A stretch of DNA of 64,000 nucleotides, from the NCBI RefSeq assembly GCF_047601025.1, contig NZ_JASGJZ010000001.1, forward strand, positions 4,340,001 through 4,404,000, written 5' to 3'. Positions 1 to 8,375 of the stretch are shown here, piece after piece. Origin of the DNA: Pseudorhodoferax sp047601025 (GTDB taxonomy: Bacteria > Pseudomonadota > Gammaproteobacteria > Burkholderiales > Burkholderiaceae_C). Position numbers and translations under genes: made by a program. The notes beneath the pieces were generated by a model. It worked only from the letters and a program-made list of their open reading frames with translations. It was not told the origin of the DNA and did no database searches. Every line of letters begins with the position of its first letter. The stretch's first letter is position 1.

Positions 1-156
1 GGCTTCGGCCTGATCCGCGCGTCCAACACCACGCCGGTGCTGGTGCTGCGCTTCGAGGGCCATACGCACGAGGCGCTGGAGCGCATCGAGGCGCGGATGA
101 TGGAGCTGCTGCGCGCGGTCAAGCCCGACGCCCGGATCCAGGCGGCCGCGCATTGA
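1..156 (+). CDS. Phosphomannomutase/phosphoglucomutase, C-terminal end (partial)
   Basis: Only the last 51 codons are present; the gene enters from the left edge and stops at TGA 154-156. The peptide begins GFGLIRASNTTPVLVLRFEG, which matches the conserved C-terminal phosphate-binding loop (RxSNTxP) of the alpha-D-phosphohexomutase family (ManB/AlgC type). These enzymes interconvert hexose-6-phosphate and hexose-1-phosphate for nucleotide-sugar and LPS synthesis. It directly precedes waaC, which fits a cell-envelope sugar operon. Mannose versus glucose preference cannot be told from this end. Confidence 0.85.
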   Translation, partial: GFGLIRASNTTPVLVLRFEGHTHEALERIEARMMELLRAVKPDARIQAAAH

Positions 157-173
157 GTAGTGCACCGCTGCGC

Positions 174-1187
174 ATGCAGCAGGTCCTGATCGTCAAGCTC
201 TCGTCGCTGGGCGACGTGGTCCACGCGCTGCCGGTGCTGCACGACATGCACCAGGCGCTGCCCGGCGTGCAGGTGGACTGGGTCGTGGAGGAGGGCTTCG
301 CGCCGCTGCTCGGCCAGGTCCAGGGCATCCGCCGCGTGATCCCGATCGGGCTGCGGCGCTGGGGGCGCACGCTGCGGCAGGTGCCGCTGCAGGCGGCGCG
401 CGAGTTCCTGGCGTTCCGGCGCGTGCTACGCGGCACGCGCTACGACGCCGTGATCGACATCCACGGCCTGGCCAAGAGCGCGGTGGTCGCCCGCATGGCG
501 CGCGGCCACCGCTACGCCATGGCCAACGGGACCGAGGACTCCGGCTACGAGGCGGCCACGCGCTGGGTCGCCGACACCGCGATCGCCGTCGAGCCGCACA
601 TCCACGTGGTGCAGCGCTCGCGCGAGGTCTGCGCGCGTGCGCTGGGCTATGCGCTGCCGGCGGATCTGCGCTTCGGCCTGGGCGAGCGCGAGCGCGACCG
701 TACCGCGCAGCAGCCGCTGGTCGCGCTGGTGCACGGTACCTCGCGCGCGGACAAGGAATGGCCGATCGCGCACTGGCTGGCGCTGGCGCGCCGGCTGCAC
801 GGCCAGGGCCTGGGCGTGGCCCTGCCGCACGGCAGCGCCAGCGAGCAGGCCCGCAGCGAGGTGATGGCCGACACGCTGCGCGCCGACGGCGTGCGCGCGG
901 AAGTGCTGCCGCGCCTGCCGCTGGATGCGCTGACGCGCGAGCTGGCGCGCTGCGCCGGCGTGGTCGGCGTGGATAGCGGGCTGTCGCACATCGCTGTCGC
1001 GCTGGACCTGCCGCACGTGCAGATCTACAACTTCGACACCGCCTGGCGCACCGGCCCGCTGCCGCCCGCGCACGGCGAGCCGCTGCAGCGCAGCGTGTTC
1101 GCGCGGCCCACGCCGGGCGTGGACGCGGTCTGGCAGGCCTGGCAGCAGGTGCGGGCGGCCGACGCGGCGCAAGCGCGCGCTGCATGA
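174..1187 (+). CDS. waaC: Lipopolysaccharide heptosyltransferase I
   Basis: Glycosyltransferase family 9 enzyme that adds the first L-glycero-D-manno-heptose to Kdo2-lipid A on the cytoplasmic face of the inner membrane. The N-terminus (VLIVKLSSLGDVVHALP) is the classic WaaC start, and the C-terminal half carries GVDSGLSHIAVAL, the nucleotide-sugar-binding GT-B motif. I chose ATG 174 because family members begin two or three residues before the VLIVK strand. An in-frame TTG at 153, overlapping the upstream stop, is an alternative. About 337 aa is normal for the family. It overlaps waaA by 4 bp (ATGA), so the two are probably translationally coupled. Confidence 0.93.
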   Translation: MQQVLIVKLSSLGDVVHALPVLHDMHQALPGVQVDWVVEEGFAPLLGQVQGIRRVIPIGLRRWGRTLRQVPLQAAREFLAFRRVLRGTRYDAVIDIHGLAKSAVVARMARGHRYAMANGTEDSGYEAATRWVADTAIAVEPHIHVVQRSREVCARALGYALPADLRFGLGERERDRTAQQPLVALVHGTSRADKEWPIAHWLALARRLHGQGLGVALPHGSASEQARSEVMADTLRADGVRAEVLPRLPLDALTRELARCAGVVGVDSGLSHIAVALDLPHVQIYNFDTAWRTGPLPPAHGEPLQRSVFARPTPGVDAVWQAWQQVRAADAAQARAA

Positions 1188-2515
1188 TGCTGCTGCGCCT
1201 GTACGGCTGGCTGACCTGGCTCGCGCAGCCGCTGCTGCGGCGCAAGCTGGCCCGGCGCGCGCGCGCCGAGCCCGGCTACGGGCAGGCCGTGCCCGAGCGC
1301 TTCGGCCACTACGTCCAGCCGCCGTCCAGCGGCTGGGTCTGGGTGCATGCCGTGTCGCTGGGCGAGACGCGCGCCGCGGCCGTGCTGGTCGCCGCGCTGC
1401 GCGAACGCCTGCCCGGCCTGCGGCTGCTGCTCACGCATGGCACGGCCACCGGCCGGGCCGAGGGCGCGCGGCTGCTGCGCGAGGGCGACCTGCAGGTCTG
1501 GCAGCCCTGGGACACGCCGGGCGCGACCGGCCGCTTCCTCGCGCATTTCCGGCCCGCCGTCGGCATCCTGATGGAGACCGAGATCTGGCCCTGGCTGATC
1601 GAGAGCAGCCGCCGCGCCGGCGTGCCGCTGGTGCTGGCCAATGCCCGGCTGTCCGAGAAATCGCTGCGCGGCGCCCGGCGCGTGCCGCTGCTGCCGCCGG
1701 CCTATGCGGCGCTGACGGCCGCCTATGCGCAGACCGAGGCCGACGCCGCGCGGCTGCGCGCGGCCGGCGCGCCGGTGGCCGGCGTGTTCGGGAACCTGAA
1801 GTTCGACGCCGCACCCGATGCCGCGCAGCTGGCGCGCGGCCGGCAATGGCGCGCCGCGGCCGGCCGGCCGGTGGTGCTGTTCGCCAGCTCGCGCGAGGGC
1901 GAGGAGGCTGCGCTGGCGGCCTTGCTCGCGGCCGACCGCCGCCTGCTCGGCGAGCTGCAATGGCTGATCGTGCCGCGCCATCCGCAGCGCTTCGACGAGG
2001 TCGCGGCGCTGGTGGTCCAGGCGCAGGGCATCGCCGTGGCGCGCCGCAGCGCCTGGGGCGAGGGCGGCCCGCCGGCGCCGCAGGGCGCGGTCTGGCTCGG
2101 CGACTCGCTGGGCGAGATGGCGCTGTACTACGGTCTGGCCGACGTGGCGCTGCTCGGCGGCAGCTTCGAGCCGCTGGGCGGCCAGAACCTGATCGAGGCC
2201 GCGGCCTGCGGCTGCCCGGTACTGATGGGGCCGCACACCTTCAATTTCGCCGAGGCGGCGGCGCTGGCCGGGCAGGCCGGCGCCGCACTGCGCGTGGCGG
2301 ACCTGGCGGCGGCGGTGCAGCAGGCCGAACGACTGGCGGCCGACCCGGCGGCGCGCACGCGGGCCGCGCAGGCGGGCCTGGACTTTGCCGCAGCGCACCG
2401 TGGCGCGGCCCAGCGCACGGCCGAAGCCATCGCGGTGTTGGCGCTGCGGGCCGCCGCTGCAGGCTTGCGTCCGACCGGCCACAGTGGTCAAGGGTCAGGT
2501 CGCTCGGCGTTCTGA
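1184..2515 (+). CDS. waaA: 3-deoxy-D-manno-octulosonic acid (Kdo) transferase
   Basis: Transfers Kdo from CMP-Kdo to the lipid A precursor, making the first inner-core sugars of LPS. The 443-residue product starts with a single membrane-anchor segment (LYGWLTWLAQPLLRRKL). It then shows the WaaA N-terminal glycosyltransferase domain (VWVHAVSLGETRAA; METEIWPWL) and a C-terminal GT-B domain with SFEPLGGQNLIEAAACG, the CMP-Kdo-binding region. The start overlaps the waaC stop. The last 15 or so residues (after ALRAAAAG) look like read-through into low-complexity sequence rather than conserved domain, so the original stop may have been lost. Confidence 0.93.
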   Translation: MMLLRLYGWLTWLAQPLLRRKLARRARAEPGYGQAVPERFGHYVQPPSSGWVWVHAVSLGETRAAAVLVAALRERLPGLRLLLTHGTATGRAEGARLLREGDLQVWQPWDTPGATGRFLAHFRPAVGILMETEIWPWLIESSRRAGVPLVLANARLSEKSLRGARRVPLLPPAYAALTAAYAQTEADAARLRAAGAPVAGVFGNLKFDAAPDAAQLARGRQWRAAAGRPVVLFASSREGEEAALAALLAADRRLLGELQWLIVPRHPQRFDEVAALVVQAQGIAVARRSAWGEGGPPAPQGAVWLGDSLGEMALYYGLADVALLGGSFEPLGGQNLIEAAACGCPVLMGPHTFNFAEAAALAGQAGAALRVADLAAAVQQAERLAADPAARTRAAQAGLDFAAAHRGAAQRTAEAIAVLALRAAAAGLRPTGHSGQGSGRSAF

Positions 2516-2708
2516 CGATCCATGCTCGCGCACCTACTGCCCGGGGGCTCGGCGCCTGGCCGCTGGAACGTGTTCACGATCTCCCGAGCAAGAGGCCGGG
2601 GAACTGGCTGACTCGAACCGGACAGCTTCCGCGCAAGCCGGGACGGGCCACGGCCCGATGAAGCGCGGCGTGCTGTAAGCTTTTTTCGACCACTTCCCGA
2701 GAAAACCC

Positions 2709-3170
2709 ATGCTGACCGAGCTGATGGCGCTGTTGACCTGCGACGAACTGGATGTCGACGAACTGGCCGCGCTGGTGGCCAGGATCGAGGCGGCGCCGGA
2801 CGATCCGGAACTGGCCTTCGTCGAGGGCGAGACGCCGGCCGAATACATGCAGATCGCGGTCATCCGCGAGGATTTCGTGATGATGAGCGACCGGGTCGAC
2901 GAACTGCACGAGCAGGTGAGCGAGCAGTTCGCCGAGCCGCTGCCGGTGTTCCCGAACCATCGCATGCCGGCACCGGACTACTTTCGCTGGCTGGACGAGC
3001 ATCTGGCGGGCGGGAAGATGCCTTATGAACTGCTGCTGTGGGGCAATCCCTACGACTACGACAACCTCAATGCCATCGTCGTCCGGCGTGCGGATACCGA
3101 GCGCATCCTGGCCATCGCCGCCGAGCTGGGGTTGCTGGTCGAGCGTGCGGCCCAGCGTCGCCTGACCTGA
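2709..3170 (+). CDS. Uncharacterised acidic protein
   Basis: I do not recognise this 153-residue protein with certainty. It is strongly acidic, soluble and alpha/beta in character, with no signal peptide or membrane segment. The N-terminal third is helical and acidic (LTCDELDVDELAALVARIEA). The middle has YFRWLDEHL, and the end has LLLWGNPYDYDNLNAIVVRR, a pattern I associate loosely with small DUF6630-like proteins found as orphan immunity or regulatory proteins. It stands alone between waaA and an IS4-like transposase relic, with no strong Shine-Dalgarno sequence. Position at the edge of the T6SS island makes an orphan immunity role conceivable, but that is inference. Confidence 0.55.
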   Translation: MLTELMALLTCDELDVDELAALVARIEAAPDDPELAFVEGETPAEYMQIAVIREDFVMMSDRVDELHEQVSEQFAEPLPVFPNHRMPAPDYFRWLDEHLAGGKMPYELLLWGNPYDYDNLNAIVVRRADTERILAIAAELGLLVERAAQRRLT

Positions 3171-3219
3171 GGTCTCGCCCGTTCGGGCACGTCCGAGCGA
3201 GCGCGGCCCGATTTCCGGC

Positions 3220-4035
3220 CACTGGCCCGTGGAGTCGATGCCCATGCCGGCCCGGATCGGGTTCAGGTCCGCGTACGTACATCCGACCTACGCGGTGACG
3301 CCGCAGCGCGAGCCGCTGGGGGTGATCGACGCGTGGATGTGGGCACGCCGGCCGGTGGGGGACGACCCGGCGCCGGTGGAGAGCACGCGCTGGATCGAAG
3401 GCTACGAACGCGTGGCGGAGTGGGCCAAGGAGTTGCCGCGAACGCGGCTGGTGTATGTGGCCGACCGCGAGGCGGACATCGAGGCGCTGATGCAGCGCGC
3501 GCACGAACTGCAGCATCCGGCGGACTGGCTGATCGGCTGCCAGCATGACCGCCAGCTTGCGGGCCAGGACAAGCAGGCGCAGGGCCAGACCAAGCGGTGG
3601 GAGACGGCCACGGCGGCTCAGGCGCTGGGAACGATCCAGTTCACGCAACCCTCGCGACTGGTACCGGGCCCGCTGAGAGATCGAGCCGCTGTTCAACAGC
3701 GTCAAGAACGCCTGCCGGGTCGAGGCGCTGCAGTTGAGCACGATGGCCCGGCTGGAGAAGGCCATCGCGTTGTACCTGGTGGTGGCCTGGCGCATCGCAC
3801 GGCTGATGCGCCTGGGGTGAACCTGCCCGGACCTGCCGGCCAAGCTGTTCTTCGAGCCCGACGAGTGCAAGGCCGCCTGCATCGTGCTGGACAACAAGCC
3901 GCCGCACGCGGCGCCCCGGCTCCATCAGGCGATCCGCCTGATCGCCACGCTGGGCGGCTTTCTTGGCCGCAAGAGCGACGGCCGGCCCGGCGTCAAGACC
4001 ATGTGGATCGGCCTGCAACGCGTCGCAGGCGCAGA
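3220..4035 (+). pseudogene. Decayed IS4-family (Tn5/IS50-like) transposase
   Basis: The stretch translates to recognisable parts of an IS4/IS50-type DDE transposase. These are HPTYAVTPQREPLGVIDAWM, then STRWIEGYERVAE, then LVYVADREADIEALMQRA, which carries the second catalytic Asp. After a shift of frame and loss of the beta-insertion domain comes EIEPLFNSVKNACRVEALQL, containing the catalytic Glu, then the C-terminal LGGFLGRKSDGRPGVKTMW. An in-frame TGA lies at 3818-3820 where the family has Arg. The N-terminal domain is missing and I found no terminal repeats, so this is a dead relic. It marks the left border of the T6SS island. Confidence 0.85.
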
Positions 4036-4051
4036 CGCGTCAGCCAAAAAA

Positions 4052-5419
4052 TCACTGGCGAAATCGGGCCCAAGGATCGACCACGGGCGCAGCCGGGTCG
4101 ATGGCCTGCGGGCGCGGACGCAGCGACCTGGCCAGCGTCATCGCCAAATTGAAGGCCTCCTTCAACGGCGGAGGCTCCTTGCCGTGGAACGCCTTGTCGT
4201 CGGCCAGCTTGCCGATGCCCTCGGCCCTGACCACGATGCGCGGCTCGGTGACCGAACCCTTCTTGCCGGCCGTCTCGATGATCACCTCGTAGACGGTGTA
4301 GTTGTTGATCGAGCCCGGATAGGTGATGGCCATGGCGCGCGCCTCCTGGCCATTGGCAAGCTTCAGGTACTGCACGTCCCAGTGGTCGCTGATGCCGGTG
4401 GCACCGGCAAACGAGCAGCCGAACAGGTCACGGCTGGCCGTGCCCTGCTGCGCGCGGCAGCGCTTCTTGCTCTCACGGGCCATCTCCTCGGCCGCATCCC
4501 ATGGCGTGATGGCCTGGCGGATGTCCTCGGTCGGGATCAGCGCGGTCTCCGTATGCGGCATGCGCGTCTTGATGTCCACGTGCAGCACGAGGTTGGCATA
4601 ACGAGGGTCGACGAAGCTCACGCTCACGCGGCTGTCACGCTCGGTACCGCCGGCCGGGTCGGCAAAGAAACCATGCGGCGTGCAGATGCCCGGGCAGCCC
4701 GGCATCTGGCCGGGCTGCCGGATGCTGTAGCGCGGCACCAGCTTGGCCAACACCTCGCGCGCCAAGGGCTCCTGCGAAGGCGGCGGTGAATCTGAATCGG
4801 CCCGCTCGCCGTCCGCGGGCATCGTGGCGCGCTCCTGGGATTTGTCCTTCCAGTAGAAGCGGCCGCGCTGGTCTTCTGGAACGTGAATTCCTATCTGAAA
4901 GCGGCCAGGGCCAGCCCAGTTCGTAAACGAGTCCGTCTCTGGAGCAATTGGGCGAATCTGTTTGAATTCTTCGTTACCAGAAGTTGTGTAGTTGAACAGG
5001 CTCTGTGTGAGGAGCCCCGACATTCGGATGAACTTCGAAATAGGCTGACGGAAAGAGGGATCGTTGTCCATCCCCACCAGCGGATCACTCTCGCTGAACG
5101 CCACTGGCCCAATAGCGACGAACCCCTTGGATCTTCTGGATTGCCTAAGAGACTCTGCCGTATAGTTGAAAAACTTTGGATACGCTCCAAGAAGAAAGTA
5201 TGACGCCCCAAGCTCGATAGGAGCTGGAACATCTATCAGCCAGCGACCAATACACTCAGTTTGCCAATTTTCGGGCCTGTTGAAATTAGAATTTAGATCC
5301 TTGACTTCGTCGCCTTTGGCGCTGCATCCGCCTATTAATATCGACGCCACAGCAACCCCCAGAACCAGGAACTGCTTTAGCTCTTTACACATAAGGTAAC
5401 GAGAAGCACCATGGCCCAT
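4052..5419 (-). CDS. Tli4-type T6SS phospholipase immunity lipoprotein
   Basis: A Tle4-cognate-immunity (Tli4) family protein of about 455 aa. The start at 5419 overlaps the stop of the upstream Tli4 gene (TGATG). ATG 5392 is an alternative start and would put a lipoprotein signal at the very N-terminus. Hydrophobic FLVLGVAVASILIGGC ends in a lipobox with Cys, so the mature protein should sit in the periplasm on a membrane. Family hallmarks are ECIGRWLIDVPAPIELG at the N-domain and GICTPHGFFADPAGG with the LARSLRPRP end in the C-domain. Its role is inferred: it would block a periplasmic lipase delivered by T6SS. It follows another tli gene and a truncated tle, so its own toxin is missing here. 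Confidence 0.8.
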   Translation of the reverse strand: MGHGASRYLMCKELKQFLVLGVAVASILIGGCSAKGDEVKDLNSNFNRPENWQTECIGRWLIDVPAPIELGASYFLLGAYPKFFNYTAESLRQSRRSKGFVAIGPVAFSESDPLVGMDNDPSFRQPISKFIRMSGLLTQSLFNYTTSGNEEFKQIRPIAPETDSFTNWAGPGRFQIGIHVPEDQRGRFYWKDKSQERATMPADGERADSDSPPPSQEPLAREVLAKLVPRYSIRQPGQMPGCPGICTPHGFFADPAGGTERDSRVSVSFVDPRYANLVLHVDIKTRMPHTETALIPTEDIRQAITPWDAAEEMARESKKRCRAQQGTASRDLFGCSFAGATGISDHWDVQYLKLANGQEARAMAITYPGSINNYTVYEVIIETAGKKGSVTEPRIVVRAEGIGKLADDKAFHGKEPPPLKEAFNLAMTLARSLRPRPQAIDPAAPVVDPWARFRQ

Positions 5420-6540
5420 CAAAAAGCACCCGGCCGAGGCCGAATGCTCTTGACAATGGCATCCCAGACGCCCACCACTTCCTCATCCGAAAGGGAGGAA
5501 GAAAATATCTTCCCATAGGTCGGTGTGCCTTCTCTGAAACCTTGCATTCCTGTGCTCAGGTTCAAGTCGATCTGGGAATTCAACGTTCCAGAGGTTGGCG
5601 AGAGATCCACTTCTAGCATGAGCTTATGCTCGATCCGCTTGTTCCCGTCGCTATCGGGACCTGAAAATCGAACACCCAATTCCTGGGCCGCCATGCCAGC
5701 CACCTGCAACTTGCCCTTGCGCAATGTGCTGTAGCCTATGTCGAAGATATTCAAAAGATTCTTGGGGTCGTTGGCACGTTCCATCAAACTGCTGCCACGC
5801 CCACTGCCGTTGGTGATGACAACCATGTTCATGAGAAGGTCGGGACGTTCTTCGCTCCAGAAATGCGCAAAGAACTCCTCCTGGCTGTAACGCCCCTGGA
5901 TCAACAAAGGTCCAGCGCAAAAGCCCTGCTGATTGGCCTTTTGGGGATCGTAGAGCTTGATTGATTGAACGAACTTCTTGAGGTGCTCCAACGTCATGGC
6001 TTGATCGTCGGCCTGATAGGCTGCCGCGCTGGCTATGACCGTCTGGCCTTCTAGCCAGAAGCGGATCTCAATGTTTCGAGATGGAAGATTTTTTCCAAAC
6101 CCTTTTCTTTTATTCCGAAACATGAAGACGGTTTCGGAAATTTTTTCGCCAAATTCGACTTCCTGGTATTCCGGGCGCGCTTTATTTGAATAATTGATGA
6201 CCTGCCTGCTGGTCAGCATGATCTGCATGTCCCGCCGAAAATCCTCAAGGGACTGATTTTTCCTTCCATCGAACGCCAGCGACATGTGCGGAGCGTCTTG
6301 GAAATCCATGTCCGGCGGCATGAATCGGTTACCGGCGGCATCGGCCTTGCTGTCATGTTCAAAAAACTGAGGTATATCGATCAAATAGCGGCCGAGGCAA
6401 ACAGTCTTCATGTTCGTAGTCAATTCGTCGATGGTCATACGCTCACTCTTGGAAGGGCCTCGGTTGAGCCAACTCGCCAGCAGGACCACCAAGCCCAGTG
6501 CAACGAGCAGCATGCGACGATTCTTGAACAACCGCTTCAT
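5419..6540 (-). CDS. Tli4-type T6SS phospholipase immunity protein, membrane-anchored
   Basis: A 373-residue Tli4-family protein with an N-terminal hydrophobic segment (MLLVALGLVVLLASWL) that acts as an uncleaved anchor or signal. This puts the body in the periplasm. Conserved Tli4 motifs are TVCLGRYLIDIPQFFE near residue 45, GFCAGPLLIQGRYS mid-protein, and the terminal IVKSIRPRPGAF. The ATG overlaps the stop of the truncated lipase gene (ATGA at 6537-6540), the usual effector-immunity coupling. The next gene downstream is a second tli. Local GC is clearly lower than that of the LPS block, consistent with horizontal acquisition. Confidence 0.82.
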   Translation of the reverse strand: MKRLFKNRRMLLVALGLVVLLASWLNRGPSKSERMTIDELTTNMKTVCLGRYLIDIPQFFEHDSKADAAGNRFMPPDMDFQDAPHMSLAFDGRKNQSLEDFRRDMQIMLTSRQVINYSNKARPEYQEVEFGEKISETVFMFRNKRKGFGKNLPSRNIEIRFWLEGQTVIASAAAYQADDQAMTLEHLKKFVQSIKLYDPQKANQQGFCAGPLLIQGRYSQEEFFAHFWSEERPDLLMNMVVITNGSGRGSSLMERANDPKNLLNIFDIGYSTLRKGKLQVAGMAAQELGVRFSGPDSDGNKRIEHKLMLEVDLSPTSGTLNSQIDLNLSTGMQGFREGTPTYGKIFSSSLSDEEVVGVWDAIVKSIRPRPGAF

Positions 6541-7026
6541 GCCGGTAGGTGGGCCTTGGCCGCAATCTTGGTGATGCTGTACAGCGTGGTGATTTGCGCT
6601 GTCGAGTTTTTGTAGGACGCCTCGTGCCCGAAGCCGGTGAGTGCAAACTGCTGTTGGATGCTGCTGCCCGAAGCGCGTGCCGGTGCGGCTCCAGAGCGGG
6701 TGGGCACGGTGCCATCACCCTTTGCATCCTGCTTACGGCAAGTCAACTCCCAGAAGCTGGTGTCATACCGCGTGGTGTTCACGCTCATGGGCCCCGCGTA
6801 GTTGGTCACAAACTCGGCCTTGCCTTCCACGAGAGCTACGTTGTTACCGTCAGTGCGTGTCTGCTGGGGTGTCATGCCCATGACTTCTGATGCTGTGGGC
6901 ACGGTTGTATGACCGGCCGGATGATGGCCCGGCTTGATGTCCCAATGGACGCACTCAAAACTCGCCTGCTTGCCGCTGTCGTCACCGTAGTAGACAAAGG
7001 TGTTGGGATGGTACTTGGTCCGTCCT
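6537..7026 (-). pseudogene. C-terminal remnant of a T6SS lipase effector (Tle4-like)
   Basis: Only the last 160 or so codons of a lipase remain. The frame runs from about 7026 (KYHPNTFVYYG) to the TGA at 6537. It aligns with the C-terminus of the intact lipase at 37922-39667. The shared patterns are the WELTCRKQD/WELHGEMQD block, GDGTVPTRSGAAP versus GDGTVPISSGSAP, and GFGHEASYKN versus GFSHEKSYND, which contains the likely catalytic His. The region with the alpha/beta-hydrolase fold and the serine nucleophile is absent, replaced by an IS5-family element at about 7022-8375. The toxin must therefore be dead, while its two downstream immunity genes remain intact. Confidence 0.85.
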
Positions 7027-8375
7027 GAACAATTCCGTTCTCAGCCGCAGGCGGGTTGGCGATCGGCGGGGTTGGCGAGCAGTGCAGCGATGAGCGCCTG
7101 CATCGACGACAGCCCGAAGCGGGCGCAACAAAGCCGCAGCGCGGCCAGGATCAGGCGCAGGTTGTGCCCAGCGCCGCACATCACGGCATGGATGGCATCA
7201 CCCCACGCGCCCTTGAGCGGGTCGCGGCCCAGCCGTCCGTCCATCTTCATGTGCCCGATGGCCGGCTCGATGGCGCTGCGCCGCTTGACCATGGCCTTGA
7301 GTGTCCTGGTGATGCCGCGCCGTTGTCCCGCGCGCAGGATGCGCACGCCCTCGATCTCCACGCCCCGGTAGCCCTTGTCCACGATGGCCGTGGCGGGCGG
7401 CCTGTCCATGCCGGTGAGGATGCCCACCTGTTCCGGCGCTTCGGCCAGCGTGTGCCCGTCGTAGGGGTCGCCCGGCATGGAGCGCGTGCCCACCACCAGG
7501 CCTTCCTTCACCGTGGTGGCGATGCTGACCTTCACGCCGAACGCATACGGTGTCCTGACCTTGCCTTTGCTGATGCATTCCACTTCGGGTACGTGCAGGG
7601 CGTACAGCTTGTTCTTGTCCTTCGGTGCCTGGGTCAGGATGCGGCCGGTGCGGAGCAACAAATCCTGGAGCTTGGCTTTGGCCGCTTCGGGCAGCACGTC
7701 CCGTTGGCGCTGCACCTGGCGATGCACGCGGCCGACGCGGCTGCGCAGCGCACGCACGGCCTTCTTCATGCGCTTGAACTGCTTGGCGTGCGCGTAGTGC
7801 CCGATCTGCGCGGCCAGGCGCGGTGCCACGCGGTTGTCGTTCTGGCGCAGCCGCAGCCCGTTGTCCTCGGCCGCCTTGACCAGGTGCTGACGGCTCTTGT
7901 CCAGCAGCCGGCTGTCAGAGGGATGGGCGATGGCCTTGGGCATGACGGTGGTGCCCACGATCACCTGCTGCGCGCTGGACTTGTGGATCACGCCGCCACG
8001 CCGGGCGGCCTCGATGCTGGCCGCCAGCAGCGTCTCCACGCCTTCTTCGCCGACACGCTTTCTCCAGCGCGTCAGGCTGGACGGGTCGATGGGCAATTCG
8101 GTCTGCAGGGTGGTCTCGCCGCAGAAGAACTGCCAGTACGGGTTCTCCACCCAGGTGTTGACCACGGCTTCGTCGGAGGCATCGACGGTGTGCTGCAGGT
8201 ACAGCAGCCCAGCGACCAGACGTGCCGGCAAGGCAGGCCGGCCGCGGCCGCAAGTGAATGACACCGCGAACGTGCGCTCGATCTCCGCCCAATCGATCAA
8301 GGCAGCCAGCCTGACCAGCGGGTGACGCATGTTGATCTGCTCGTCCAACCGTGGACGGAACAACTCGGCCGTTTG
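7022..8375 (-). mobile_element. IS5-family insertion sequence (first type)
   Basis: Element of about 1.35 kb carrying one transposase on the minus strand. Weak terminal inverted repeats can be seen: GAACAATTCCGTTC near 7026 and, on the other strand at the right, GAGTTGTTCCGTCC near 8370. Exact ends are uncertain because the right end abuts a second, different IS5-family element at 8376. It has removed the N-terminal two thirds of the lipase gene on its left. Confidence 0.75.
7041..8363 (-). CDS. IS5-family transposase
   Basis: DDE transposase of 440 residues. The N-terminal DUF772-like domain is visible (DEQINMRHPLVRLAALIDW; CGRGRPALPARLVAGLLYLQ; WQFFCGETTLQTELPIDPSS). The catalytic core has VGTTVMPKAIAHPSDSRLL (first Asp region), AIVDKGYRGVEIEGVRILRA (second Asp) and RRSAIEPAIGHMKMDGRLGR (Glu). 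The frame is open throughout. The annotated start is a TTG; ATG 8330 (MRHPLV) is an alternative. It is intact and could be active. Confidence 0.9.
   Translation of the reverse strand: MFRPRLDEQINMRHPLVRLAALIDWAEIERTFAVSFTCGRGRPALPARLVAGLLYLQHTVDASDEAVVNTWVENPYWQFFCGETTLQTELPIDPSSLTRWRKRVGEEGVETLLAASIEAARRGGVIHKSSAQQVIVGTTVMPKAIAHPSDSRLLDKSRQHLVKAAEDNGLRLRQNDNRVAPRLAAQIGHYAHAKQFKRMKKAVRALRSRVGRVHRQVQRQRDVLPEAAKAKLQDLLLRTGRILTQAPKDKNKLYALHVPEVECISKGKVRTPYAFGVKVSIATTVKEGLVVGTRSMPGDPYDGHTLAEAPEQVGILTGMDRPPATAIVDKGYRGVEIEGVRILRAGQRRGITRTLKAMVKRRSAIEPAIGHMKMDGRLGRDPLKGAWGDAIHAVMCGAGHNLRLILAALRLCCARFGLSSMQALIAALLANPADRQPACG

Noticed and set aside
193..2491. Long minus-strand open frames opposite waaC and waaA
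   Set aside because: Composition is Arg/Ala/Pro-rich without motifs, while the plus-strand genes have clear family signatures.
7056..8261. A 401-codon plus-strand frame inside the IS5-family element
   Set aside because: Antisense to a complete DDE transposase; composition is biased toward His/Gln/Val/Gly.
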